DNA from: UBA5972 sp964567685
GTDB taxonomy: Bacteria > Pseudomonadota > Alphaproteobacteria > Rhodobacterales > Rhodobacteraceae
DNA: 64,000 nt
Direction: 5' to 3'
NCBI GenBank assembly: GCA_964567685.1
Contig: CAZMNO010000016.1
Location: 3,645-67,644 of the forward strand
Below the pieces are notes generated by a model that was not told where the DNA came from, ran no database searches, and saw only the letters and a list, made by a program, of their open reading frames with translations. The position numbers and the translations under genes are program-made. Below are positions 25,495 through 33,799 of this stretch, piece after piece; position 1 is the first letter of the stretch; each line of letters opens with the position of its first letter.

Positions 25495-27504
25495 TCAGCC
25501 ATACTGGCGCGCTATCCTGTCACTGAAATCCTTCTCGAAAACCAGAACCTCGCCCTCATAGGCCTCGATCCGGGCGCTGAGATAGAAATTATCCGCATCC
25601 GACCACTTTTTCGAAGTGGTTTCCGTACGAACTTGCCAGTTTCCGCGGCCAAGTTCCTGGGTCCAGTGCGTTTCAGTAGAGGCTGATAGCGGGTCATCGG
25701 GATGAATGCGCGTGGTGACGCGGGTGATAAACCCGGATTGCAACCCATGCGTTGCATCCTCGTTCAGACCCCCATCGTCAACCAATGTGCAGGTGATTTC
25801 ACCCGTGGTGTAGTCCTCATGCCTGTGGCTTTCATAAAGTGCCGGTCTGATCACGCGGTGGGGCCACGGCTCGGCCCCTTCAGCCTCCTCAAAACTCCAT
25901 TCATCGGTGTCAGAGCCCCCGTGCACCGGCAACTCCAGAGACCCTTCAATGAGAGAGACCGTCGCCCGCTCAGGCACAGGCCAGATAAACGGCCAATATG
26001 CGGTGGAGACAGCCACCCGCAATCGCATCCCCGCCTGGACCCGCATGGCGATCTGATCAAGTGGCAGTGCAATGTCAATTGGCACATTCGGGATCAGGTC
26101 CTCAGGTGCCGTGTGTCCCTGCCAGTGATTGAGGTTGAGAACGCCGTAGGTAATGCGGTTGGAGGCGCCGTCCGGGTGTACTTCGCACAGGCGCACCACA
26201 ATCTGGGCAAGCTTTTTGTCACTGGCAAGCCTCAACCGGATCACCGGTGCACCGACGATATCAAGATCAGCCTTCAGGGGGGCGGTATCGAAACAGGCCG
26301 AGCGGTCATCATCGTCGCGCTGGTCACCGGGCATTTCAGGTACGGCGCCGGACATCGGAAAATAACTGCCGGTACCAAAGCCGCAATCAAGCGGTGAGTT
26401 TACCTCGGTTTCCGGTCTGCCATCGCCATCGCCACTGAGCGAACCGTCGGAATTGAGCAAAAGGGTCTCATTGCCGATACCTGCGCTTGGCCATCCGGTC
26501 TCCGCGATCCAATGCCCGTCCCGTTGCCGCCGCAGCCGGTTAGGCCGTACGCTTTCTTGCAGATAGGCCCGATAGGCGGGGTCGCTTTCAACTCCGTTGG
26601 CGTGTCCTTTCAGCCAGTGATCCCACCATCGCAGCGCTTCCTGCAGAAAACCGATTTGCGGCGCCGGATCAGCGGTATGCGGGTATTGATGCACCCAGGG
26701 GCCGACAATACCCTTGACCGGCGCGTCAAGATTGCTGACCAGATGCGAAACCGTGTTCATGTAGTTGTCGGCCCAGCCACCAATAGAGAGTACCGCTGCT
26801 TTGATCGCTGAGTAATCCTCAATGACCGAGCCGTGTTCCCAATAGGCATCGCGGCTTTGATGCCTGAGCCAGCTTGAGGCAAGAAACGGCTGGTTTTCAA
26901 GTCGTTCCAGCCACATCTCGCGCCAGCGCTTACCGCGCAGCATTTTGTCAGGCGGGCGCGAGGAATAGGACAGCATCTGACTGGCCCAAAGGAAATTGTC
27001 GTTGAGCAGACAGCCGCCTTTGTAGTGGATATCATCAGCAAATCGGTCAACTGATGAGCAGACGCTGATGATAGCTTTCAGGGCAGGCGGGTTCATCGCT
27101 GCAACCTGCAGGCAGTTAAACCCGCCCCAGCTTTTGCCCATCATGCCTACGTTGCCGTCACACCAGTCCTGCCGGGCGATCCAGGCAATGGCGGCGCAAG
27201 CATCATCAAGTTCCACTTGCGAATATTCATCGGCCATCAGCCCGTCGCTGTCGCCGTTGCCCCGCATGTCAAGGCGAAGGACCGCGTAGCCGCGACCGGC
27301 AAAGTATTTGTGCATGATCTCGTCGCGCGCAATGGTGCCATCGCGCTTGCGATAGGGGATGTATTCCAGAATCGCCGGAACCGGATTGTCATGCGCATCC
27401 TCGGGCATCCAGACCCGGGCTGACAAACGGCAGCCATCGGGCATTTCGATACCCATATCGGGCTCGTCAGTGATGCTGTGAGGAAACTGTGTGACGATTT
27501 GCAT
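25495..27504 (-). CDS. CocE/NonD-family alpha/beta hydrolase (X-Pro dipeptidyl-peptidase type)
   Basis: The start at 27504 has a G-rich stretch about nine bases upstream and gives 669 residues; the frame extends nine codons further. The N-terminal alpha/beta-hydrolase domain shows PAILEYIPYRKRDGT, RLDMRGNGDSDG and the nucleophile serine in GKSWGGFN. A C-terminal jelly-roll domain (from about residue 370) completes the S15/CocE layout. Family members cleave X-Pro peptides, cocaine-like esters or acyl amides. No signal peptide is seen. The neighbours do not point to a substrate; RidA lies divergently next to it. Confidence 0.82.
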   Translation of the reverse strand: MQIVTQFPHSITDEPDMGIEMPDGCRLSARVWMPEDAHDNPVPAILEYIPYRKRDGTIARDEIMHKYFAGRGYAVLRLDMRGNGDSDGLMADEYSQVELDDACAAIAWIARQDWCDGNVGMMGKSWGGFNCLQVAAMNPPALKAIISVCSSVDRFADDIHYKGGCLLNDNFLWASQMLSYSSRPPDKMLRGKRWREMWLERLENQPFLASSWLRHQSRDAYWEHGSVIEDYSAIKAAVLSIGGWADNYMNTVSHLVSNLDAPVKGIVGPWVHQYPHTADPAPQIGFLQEALRWWDHWLKGHANGVESDPAYRAYLQESVRPNRLRRQRDGHWIAETGWPSAGIGNETLLLNSDGSLSGDGDGRPETEVNSPLDCGFGTGSYFPMSGAVPEMPGDQRDDDDRSACFDTAPLKADLDIVGAPVIRLRLASDKKLAQIVVRLCEVHPDGASNRITYGVLNLNHWQGHTAPEDLIPNVPIDIALPLDQIAMRVQAGMRLRVAVSTAYWPFIWPVPERATVSLIEGSLELPVHGGSDTDEWSFEEAEGAEPWPHRVIRPALYESHRHEDYTTGEITCTLVDDGGLNEDATHGLQSGFITRVTTRIHPDDPLSASTETHWTQELGRGNWQVRTETTSKKWSDADNFYLSARIEAYEGEVLVFEKDFSDRIARQYG

Positions 27505-27656
27505 GGGCCCCCCGATCTCTAGCACATTCAACGCCAGAGTTCTGTTTGCAGCAAGGCCGGAATTGGATTTTTTCCGTGCCGTGAACAGAACCGATTGCCA
27601 AGGCTAATCACGCCCCCTAACCTGTGCCGGATTCTCTTTTTAGCCGGAGGCACTTC

Positions 27657-27998
27657 ATGTCCATCAAACGTCTTGGCTCGGGTCCGCGCATGTCACAGGC
27701 CGTTATTCATCAGGGGCTGGTCTATTCCGCCGGTCAGGTCGGCAAGGGGGCCGATATCACCGAACAGACCAAAGATGTTCTGGCCAATGTCGATGCCTGG
27801 CTGGCGAAAGCCGGGACGGACAAGTCGAAAATCCTGTCAGCGACCGTCTGGATCACCGATATGGACAATTTCGCCGCGATGAATGCCGTCTGGGATGCCT
27901 GGATCGATCCTGAAAACCCGCCGGCGCGCGCCTGCACCGAGGCAAAACTGGCATTGCCGGAATTTCTGGTTGAGGTAATGGTGATCGCTGCTGTGTAA
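27657..27998 (+). CDS. RidA/YjgF family protein
   Basis: The product is 113 residues when read from the ATG at 27657, preceded by GGAGG at a seven-base spacing; the frame begins earlier without support. It has the RidA fold with the key arginine region PPARACTEAKLALP near the C-terminus. RidA proteins hydrolyse reactive enamine/imine intermediates from PLP enzymes and form cytoplasmic trimers. The sequence differs from the archetype at the N-terminus (MSIKRLGSGPRMSQAV), as in the catabolic RidA subgroups, so a role with a nearby amine or amino-acid pathway is possible. It is not tightly coupled to the downstream gene. Confidence 0.88.
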   Translation: MSIKRLGSGPRMSQAVIHQGLVYSAGQVGKGADITEQTKDVLANVDAWLAKAGTDKSKILSATVWITDMDNFAAMNAVWDAWIDPENPPARACTEAKLALPEFLVEVMVIAAV

Positions 27999-28066
27999 TT
28001 TTCCTTGCGTTCAGGCGTAATCGGCGCAGACTGGAAACGGTGAAAGTATCTTAGACCGGAGAAGTT

Positions 28067-28732
28067 ATGAAGTACTGCCGAAACGTGGTTGCAGCCGCAT
28101 TTTGCGGGCTTGCAGCCGTTGCCACACCATCCTTTGCTGAAGAAACAACTCTAAAGGTCGAAGGCAATCTATTGAAGGTCGAGGGGTTGGTGACCGGCGA
28201 CCGATATGTTTTTGACGCCAGTTTTGCGACCGAACACAGCATCGAGGTACCGGCGCCGTTTGAGTTTATCGCCCCGACCTCTGATAATCACCTGAACTAT
28301 ATCCAGCCGGCACCCGGCGGCACCGATATTTTCAAGGTGTTTTTCGTCACGCTGGAAAAACAGGTCAAATCCAATCTGCGATTCGTCCCGATCACGATTG
28401 CGGAAGGGCCGGTTGATGAGCGATTGAAATCATTGCAGAAACTGTTGAAACAGGTCCTGATTGCATCGGTACCGGATACTGACAAGGCGCGCATCAACAG
28501 CGTTTCCAAAACGTCTGTAGGCAAGTATCCGGCGATCGAGATGCTGGGGAATTATGACACGCCGGATGACGGAACGGTTGTGATCCGGCTGGTGGCCATT
28601 CCCAATCCGGATGGTATTCACGGCATTCTGGCGATCATCAATGCGCTACCCAAAAACATTGAAATGACCAAGGTCGAGGATATCCTGAACACGGATGCAT
28701 CCCGCGCGCTGGGCACGTTTCGGTTCAAATAG
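28067..28732 (+). CDS. Secreted protein of unknown function
   Basis: A 221-residue protein with a clear Sec signal peptide (MKYCRNVVAAAFCGLAAVATPSFA, cleavage after residue 24). The mature part has no cysteines, alternates beta-type and helical segments, and shows no catalytic motif I recognise. GGAGAAG lies just upstream of the start. It stands between RidA and hpaH, with 64 bases before hpaH, so it may or may not belong to the aromatic catabolic unit. Likely periplasmic. Confidence 0.6.
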   Translation: MKYCRNVVAAAFCGLAAVATPSFAEETTLKVEGNLLKVEGLVTGDRYVFDASFATEHSIEVPAPFEFIAPTSDNHLNYIQPAPGGTDIFKVFFVTLEKQVKSNLRFVPITIAEGPVDERLKSLQKLLKQVLIASVPDTDKARINSVSKTSVGKYPAIEMLGNYDTPDDGTVVIRLVAIPNPDGIHGILAIINALPKNIEMTKVEDILNTDASRALGTFRFK

Positions 28733-28796
28733 AGCAAACGGCGCAGCCTGATCAGCAGCGGCTTTTGCGCCGGGGCTGTTTGCTTGAGAGGATCAG

Positions 28797-29597
28797 ATGA
28801 CACCACAAGACCATCTTGATGCAGCCAGACGGCTTGATCACGCAGAGCAGGCGCGCCATCAGGTCGGTTGTTTTAGCCAGGACTTTCCGGCGATGACCAT
28901 GGAGGACGCCTATGCCATTCAGCGCCATTGGGTGGATATCAAACTGGCGGCCGGGCGGCGGATCGAGGGGCACAAGATCGGGCTGACCTCACGCGCCATG
29001 CAAAGCCAGCTTGGCATTGATATTCCTGACAGCGGCATCCTGTTTGACGACATGTTTTTCGCAGACGGTACTGTCATCCCGGCGGATCGGTTCATAGAAC
29101 CGCGCATTGAAGCGGAGATCGCTTTCATCATGGCTGATGATCTGCATGGAGCCGATGCAACGCCTGCCGATGTGCTGGCGGCGACCGAAAGCATCGCGCC
29201 GGCACTTGAAATCCTTGATACGCGAGTATTTCGTCAGGACCCGGTGACCGGGATCAGCCGGACCGTGTTTGATACGATATCGGATAATGCCGCCAATGCC
29301 GGTGTGGTGCTGGGATCCACGCGGTTTGACCCGGGAGAGTTTGATTTGCGCTGGATTGGTGCCATTCTCAGCAAAAACGGGCAGGTCGAGGAAACCGGGC
29401 TCGGGGCCGGGGTGCTTGGCGACCCTCTTCTGAGCATGGCCTGGTTGGCAAACCGTCTGGCCGAGCAGGGTGATTACATAAGGCGGGGTGAAGTGGTATT
29501 ATCCGGCTCCTTCATCCGCGCAGTGGAAGCGCCATCCGGATCTGTTTTTCAGGCAGACTATGGCCCTCTGGGCGTGCTTGACTGCGCATTTGAGTAA
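28797..29597 (+). CDS. hpaH: 2-oxo-hept-4-ene-1,7-dioate hydratase (HpaH)
   Basis: The 266-residue protein matches HpaH/MhpD-type hydratases: QRHWVDIKLAAGRRIEGHKIGLTS near residues 42-65, the metal-site region EPRIEAEIAFIM, and the C-terminal GEVVLSGSFIRAVEA. It adds water to the dienoate formed after HpaG decarboxylation in homoprotocatechuate breakdown. It is followed after twelve bases by hpaI, which acts next. Length is that of the family. The alternative of a catechol meta-pathway hydratase is ruled out by the full hpa set nearby. Confidence 0.92.
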   Translation: MTPQDHLDAARRLDHAEQARHQVGCFSQDFPAMTMEDAYAIQRHWVDIKLAAGRRIEGHKIGLTSRAMQSQLGIDIPDSGILFDDMFFADGTVIPADRFIEPRIEAEIAFIMADDLHGADATPADVLAATESIAPALEILDTRVFRQDPVTGISRTVFDTISDNAANAGVVLGSTRFDPGEFDLRWIGAILSKNGQVEETGLGAGVLGDPLLSMAWLANRLAEQGDYIRRGEVVLSGSFIRAVEAPSGSVFQADYGPLGVLDCAFE

Positions 29598-29609
29598 AAA
29601 GGAAACGAC

Positions 29610-30413
29610 ATGGCGCCCTCGGTCAACAAATTCAAGGCAGCAATTCAGGCTGGCAAGTTGCAAATCGGAATGTGGCAGAGCCTTGGTGAGGCAATAACCG
29701 CCGAGATCTGCGCCTATGCCGGATTTGACTGGCTGCTGATCGATGGCGAGCACGGGGTGAACGATCTGCGTTCGATCCGTGACCAGCTTCAGGTGATCAC
29801 ACCCTCACCGTCAAACGCCATTGTGCGGATATCTTCGGTCAATGTGGTTGAGGTCAAACAGGTGATGGATGCCGGGGCTCAGACCATTCTGGTGCCGATC
29901 GTAAATACCGCAGAAGATGCCGCGCTGATGGTCAAAGCGATGCGCTATGCGCCTGAGGGTTTGCGCGGAAACGGGGCCGGGGTGGCGCGCGCTTCGGATT
30001 ACGGGCGCAATCGCGATTATCTGGCATCGGCCAATGATCAGGCGTGCCTGCTGGTGCAGGCTGAAACGAAAGAGGCTTTGCAGAATCTCGAAGCCATTTG
30101 TGCAGTGGAAGGTGTTGATGGGGTCTTTATCGGTCCGGCGGATCTGGCCAGCAGCCTTGGCTATCATACGGATCCGGGGAATGAGGCGGTCGAAGCGGCG
30201 ATTGTGGACGCGATTACGCGTATTCGTGCCTGCGGCAAGGCGCCGGGTATTCTGATGGCCGATGAGGTGCGGGCAAGACGCTATATCGAATTGGGCGCGC
30301 TCTTTGTTGCCGTGGGGTCGGATATCTCGATGATTGCAGGTGGATCAAAGAAACTGGCGGCGAAATATCTGGGCGGGGAAAGCGAAACCAAAGACCAGGC
30401 CCAAGTTTACTAG
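29610..30413 (+). CDS. hpaI: 4-hydroxy-2-oxoheptanedioate aldolase (HpaI)
   Basis: The 267-residue class II pyruvate aldolase has the HpcH/HpaI barrel motifs GFDWLLIDGEHGVND, ILVPIVNTAEDA, RGNGAGVARASDYGR and the C-terminal VGSDISM. It splits 4-hydroxy-2-oxoheptanedioate to pyruvate and succinic semialdehyde, the last step of the Hpa route; a divalent metal is bound by conserved acidic residues. Co-transcribed with hpaH. The stop is followed by a short hairpin and a purine-rich element and then by the convergent hpaR. Confidence 0.92.
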   Translation: MAPSVNKFKAAIQAGKLQIGMWQSLGEAITAEICAYAGFDWLLIDGEHGVNDLRSIRDQLQVITPSPSNAIVRISSVNVVEVKQVMDAGAQTILVPIVNTAEDAALMVKAMRYAPEGLRGNGAGVARASDYGRNRDYLASANDQACLLVQAETKEALQNLEAICAVEGVDGVFIGPADLASSLGYHTDPGNEAVEAAIVDAITRIRACGKAPGILMADEVRARRYIELGALFVAVGSDISMIAGGSKKLAAKYLGGESETKDQAQVY

Positions 30414-30420
30414 TGCTGGG

Positions 30421-30475
30421 GCCGCTTTGCGGCAGAATTTATGGCTCCGCCGGGGATATTTGGGAAAAGAAGAAG
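30421..30475 (+). terminator. Hairpin plus purine-rich 3' element after hpaI
   Basis: A small hairpin GCCGC-TTT-GCGGC (30421-30433) is followed at 30443-30475 by a segment rich in G and A that ends GAAAAGAAGAAG. A closely similar hairpin-plus-segment occurs after the MetE-like gene (47253-47326, minus strand). The shared position after stop codons suggests a transcript-end element; ordinary T-run termination is not seen. Confidence 0.5.
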
Positions 30476-30477
30476 AC

Positions 30478-30915
30478 TCAATCGCTGTTAAGCATTGCGA
30501 GTTTTCTGAGGTTATTCATGAGGTTATGGGTGTTCTCAGCTCCAAATTCACGTTCCAGAGCGGCGTAGATTTCGGAGCTTTCAGGCGTGATTTCGGCGAT
30601 AAGGCGACGGCCCTTTCCCGTCAGTTCGGCGATTTGTTTTCGGCCGTCTTCAGCGTGTCGCGAACGCCTGATCAGGTCCTCTTTTTCCAGATGTGCCAGG
30701 ATGCGGGTGAGGCTCGGAGTCAAGACGACGCTGGCGGCTGCAAGCGCCGTTGGTTCGCTTGGCCCGTTTTCGTTCAGTACGCGCAAGACCCGCCACTGCT
30801 GTTCACTAAGTCCGTGCGCTTTGAGCATAGGGCGGAACCGCTGCATAACAGCCTCCCGCGCACGCAAGAGCATGATTGGTAAAGATTTTTCTGACTGCTC
30901 AAGACGGCGGGTCAT
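30478..30915 (-). CDS. hpaR: MarR-family regulator of homoprotocatechuate degradation (HpaR)
   Basis: The start is the ATG at 30915, which overlaps the hpaG stop by four bases (ATGA); this gives 145 residues. The protein has the MarR winged-helix layout with HGLSEQQWRVLRVLNEN, SVVLTPSLTRILAHLEKEDLI and a basic wing (RSRHAEDGRKQIAELT). HpaR/HpcR proteins repress hpa genes until 4-hydroxyphenylacetate or homoprotocatechuate binds. Being in the hpaG transcript, it would be autoregulated. The perfect palindrome at 31799-31810 in the hpaG-hpaF gap is the obvious operator candidate. Confidence 0.9.
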   Translation of the reverse strand: MTRRLEQSEKSLPIMLLRAREAVMQRFRPMLKAHGLSEQQWRVLRVLNENGPSEPTALAAASVVLTPSLTRILAHLEKEDLIRRSRHAEDGRKQIAELTGKGRRLIAEITPESSEIYAALEREFGAENTHNLMNNLRKLAMLNSD

Positions 30916-31754
30916 GTGGGTTCGCGGCGCACACAATTGCTGAGCGTGCCCACGCCTTCAACCGTAACCTCAACCCGGTCCCCCTCAACCAGCCAGATCG
31001 GTGGGTCAAACCGTGCGCCCGCACCTGTTGGGGTGCCAGTGGCGATGAGATCGCCCGGTTCAAGCGTGCCGAAAGTTGACAGGTAGTTGATGATACGGGA
31101 AAAACTGAAGGCCATCGAGGCCGTGCTGTCGGACTGGCGAAGTTCGCCATTGACCCGCGTTTCAACCTGCATATCGGTGACATCAATACCGCTGAGATCG
31201 GTTTCGATCCAGGGGCCGATGGCGCCGGAATTATTCCAGTTTTTGCCGGGGGTCACATTGAATTTGCCGTGCCGCACCCAATCACGAATGGTGCCTTCGT
31301 TCATGATGGTCAGGCCGGCGACATGTTGCATGGCGTCAACCTGACTGATCCGGCGGCCCGGTTTGCCGATCACCAGAACAATTTCCCCTTCATAATCGAG
31401 CTGCTCGGATTCCGGTGGGATTTCAAGCGCTTGTTCATGGGCGACGAAAGACAGCGGGTTGCGCATGAAAACTGATGGGTAGGCTGGAGCGGCGGAGCCG
31501 TCTTTGTACTCCTGATTGCGGTTCATGTAATTGACGCCGATGCAGAAAATGCGAGTCGGGTTGGTGACCGGCAGCTCAAGAGTGATCTCTTTGAATTTGC
31601 AGTCAGGCGCGGTCTTGTCAATTGCGCGCGTGATTCCAGCCGGATCACTCAGAGCCTGGCGCATATCGGTAAAGTTCAGGCGGCTTGTCAGGTCGTATAC
31701 AGCATTGCCATCGGTTGCGCCAATCCTGTTTTTGTTGAATGTTATCAGTTTCAT
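30912..31754 (-). CDS. hpaG: 5-oxopent-3-ene-1,2,5-tricarboxylate decarboxylase / FAH-family enzyme (HpaG)
   Basis: The 280-residue protein belongs to the fumarylacetoacetate hydrolase family, with IFCIGVNYMNRNQEY, the metal-binding DYEGEIVLVIG and the C-terminal GDLIATGTPTGAGA. In this cluster it should decarboxylate OPET and isomerise the product, between HpaF and HpaH. The E. coli HpaG is a duplicated two-domain protein of about 430 residues; here there is only one FAH unit, so a single homomeric protein must do both steps or a second copy lies elsewhere. Divergent from hpaF and overlapping hpaR. Confidence 0.85.
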   Translation of the reverse strand: MKLITFNKNRIGATDGNAVYDLTSRLNFTDMRQALSDPAGITRAIDKTAPDCKFKEITLELPVTNPTRIFCIGVNYMNRNQEYKDGSAAPAYPSVFMRNPLSFVAHEQALEIPPESEQLDYEGEIVLVIGKPGRRISQVDAMQHVAGLTIMNEGTIRDWVRHGKFNVTPGKNWNNSGAIGPWIETDLSGIDVTDMQVETRVNGELRQSDSTASMAFSFSRIINYLSTFGTLEPGDLIATGTPTGAGARFDPPIWLVEGDRVEVTVEGVGTLSNCVRREPT

Positions 31755-31788
31755 GAGGCGGTACTTTTTGTTTTAGGGATGATTTGGC

Positions 31789-31817
31789 TTGACGGTAATT
31801 AACATGTTAAGTAAATA
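31789..31817 (+). promoter_or_regulatory. Probable hpaFED promoter with palindromic operator in its spacer
   Basis: TTGACG (31789-31794) and TAAATA (31812-31817) are separated by exactly 17 bases, a near-ideal sigma70 pair reading toward hpaF, whose ATG is 31 bases on. The perfect 12-bp palindrome TTAACATGTTAA (31799-31810) sits between the two boxes. A repressor bound there would block RNA polymerase; HpaR is the natural candidate, and the same site could also control the divergent hpaG-hpaR unit. Confidence 0.6.
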
Positions 31818-31848
31818 GATAACCTGATAATATCTCAAGGTCAATGGG

Positions 31849-32241
31849 ATGGCGCATCTGTCAATCGAATACTCGGCAAATCTGGATGAAACGCTCGATA
31901 TGGCGGCGTTTTGCGAGGTTGCGCGATCAGTTATGGCTGAATGCGGGGTGTTCCCGGTAGCGGGCATTCGCGTGCGTGCCTTTCGCGCGGATCACGCGGC
32001 GATTAGCGACGGCAACCCGGAATTTGCTTTTGCTGACATGGTGCTGCGCATGGGCAAAGGCCGCGATGAAGAGGTGCGGCTGGCGGCGTGCGAAACGGTC
32101 TATGCTGCCCTAGAGGGCTGGCTGGCAGAGCGCCTGAACCAGCCCTTTGCGCTGTCGCTGGAAGTTCTGGAAATCAACTATCCGTTTGCAATCAAACGGA
32201 TGAACACAATACGTACGGCGCTGGAAGGCAAAAATGGCTGA
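31849..32241 (+). CDS. hpaF: 5-carboxymethyl-2-hydroxymuconate isomerase (HpaF)
   Basis: The 130-residue protein is a tautomerase-superfamily CHMI. It isomerises 5-carboxymethyl-2-hydroxymuconate after HpaE. Conserved parts include GIRVRAFRAD, which holds the equivalent of Arg40, and MGKGRDEE, which holds the equivalent of Arg71. The sequence begins MAHLSIEYSANL. The family normally begins MPH, and the exposed Pro1 is the catalytic base; here the codon is GCG (alanine) rather than CCG, and no other start gives a proline. Its 3' end overlaps hpaE by eight bases. Either activity is reduced or another residue serves. Confidence 0.88.
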   Translation: MAHLSIEYSANLDETLDMAAFCEVARSVMAECGVFPVAGIRVRAFRADHAAISDGNPEFAFADMVLRMGKGRDEEVRLAACETVYAALEGWLAERLNQPFALSLEVLEINYPFAIKRMNTIRTALEGKNG

Positions 32242-33754
32242 TTTGAAAGAAAACATCGACAATGCAATGGCTTACCTTGCACCAATCAGCGCAAAAGGTG
32301 TGCTGAACCGCATTGGCGGTAAAGACAGCACCGGTGCGGCTTTGTTTGATACGACTTCACCGATAGATGGCAGTTTACTGGCCAAAGTGGCGCGCAGTGA
32401 TGCGGCAGAGGTGGACAAGGCGGCGCGGGCGGCGAAAGCGGCCTTTCCCGCCTGGCGCGATTTTGGCGCCAAAGAGCGCAAGGCGGTTTTGCACAGGATC
32501 GCCGATGCGATTGAGGCGAGGGCCGAGGAGATTGCCTTTCTGGAATGTCTCGATACCGGTCAGGCCCTGCGCTTCATGTCAAAGGCTGCCCTGAGGGGGG
32601 CTGAGAATTTCCGCTATTTCGCCGATCTTGCGCCTTCCGCGCGTGACGGGCAGAACCTGCCCAGTCCGACCCTGATGAATGTGACCTCGCGCGTGCCCAT
32701 AGGCCCGGTTGGTGTGATCACACCCTGGAATACGCCGTTCATGTTAAGCACATGGAAGATCGCCCCGGCGCTGGCAGCGGGGTGTACCATTGTTCATAAG
32801 CCAGCTGAGCTTAGCCCGATAACTGCCCGTCTTCTTGTGGAAATAGCGGAAGAGGCTGGATTGCCACCGGGTGTTTGGAATCTGGTCAATGGCTTTGGTG
32901 AAGATGCCGGGAAGGCGCTGACAGAACATCCAGATATAAAAGCCATCGCCTTTGTCGGCGAAAGCAAGACCGGTTCGGCGATCATGAAACAGGGGGCCGA
33001 TACGCTCAAGCGCGTGCATTTTGAACTTGGCGGCAAAAACCCCTGTATCGTTTTTGACGATGCGGATCTTGAGCGGGCGCTGGATGCGGCGATCTTCATG
33101 ATCTATTCGCTGAATGGCGAGCGCTGTACGTCTTCGTCACGCCTGTTGTTGCAGGCGTCGATCCACGATGAGTTCGTGGACAAGCTGACCACGCGGGTGA
33201 ATAACCTCAAAGTCGGCCATCCCCTTGATCCCAAGACCGAAATTGGCCCCCTTATTGCTGAAGTTCATCGCCGGAAAGTCTCGTCCTATTTTGATATCGC
33301 TAAATCTGAGGGGGCGGAAATCAGTGCCGGGGGTAGTGTGATTGAGGGCGATGGCTGTTATGTTGAGCCGACGTTAGTTACCGGTGCGACGCGCGATATG
33401 CGCATTGCGCAGGAAGAGGTGTTTGGCCCGGTTCTGACGGTCATCCCGTTCACTGATCAGGCCGAGGTGATTGCCATTGCAAATGGTGTTGAATACGGCC
33501 TGACAGCCTATGTCTGGACCAATGATCTGAGCCGGGCGCTTGATGTCACGTCGCAACTGGAAGCGGGGATGATCTGGGTAAACTCGGAAAACGTCCGGCA
33601 TCTTCCCACGCCGTTTGGTGGCGTCAAGGCCAGCGGAATAGGGCGCGACGGCGCTGAGTGGTCGTTTGAGTTCTATATGGAACAGAAACATATCGGATTT
33701 GCCCTTGGCGGGCATAAGATACCGCGTCTTGGTGCCGCTGTTGTATCTGACTGA
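32234..33754 (+). CDS. hpaE: 5-carboxymethyl-2-hydroxymuconic-semialdehyde dehydrogenase (HpaE)
   Basis: The 506-residue NAD-dependent aldehyde dehydrogenase oxidises the ring-fission semialdehyde made by HpaD. It has the ALDH motifs TPWNTPFMLSTWKIAPALAA, FELGGKNPCIVF (catalytic glutamate), NGERCTSSSRLLLQ (catalytic cysteine) and EEVFGPVLTVIPF. Length is that of the HpaE group. It overlaps hpaF and is followed after 45 bases by hpaD. Context makes the substrate assignment firm; by sequence alone it could be another hydroxymuconic-semialdehyde dehydrogenase. Confidence 0.93.
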   Translation: MADLKENIDNAMAYLAPISAKGVLNRIGGKDSTGAALFDTTSPIDGSLLAKVARSDAAEVDKAARAAKAAFPAWRDFGAKERKAVLHRIADAIEARAEEIAFLECLDTGQALRFMSKAALRGAENFRYFADLAPSARDGQNLPSPTLMNVTSRVPIGPVGVITPWNTPFMLSTWKIAPALAAGCTIVHKPAELSPITARLLVEIAEEAGLPPGVWNLVNGFGEDAGKALTEHPDIKAIAFVGESKTGSAIMKQGADTLKRVHFELGGKNPCIVFDDADLERALDAAIFMIYSLNGERCTSSSRLLLQASIHDEFVDKLTTRVNNLKVGHPLDPKTEIGPLIAEVHRRKVSSYFDIAKSEGAEISAGGSVIEGDGCYVEPTLVTGATRDMRIAQEEVFGPVLTVIPFTDQAEVIAIANGVEYGLTAYVWTNDLSRALDVTSQLEAGMIWVNSENVRHLPTPFGGVKASGIGRDGAEWSFEFYMEQKHIGFALGGHKIPRLGAAVVSD

Positions 33755-33799
33755 ATGAAATGAACAGGAAATCGTGGAAACCTACAAAGGATTGTGAAA

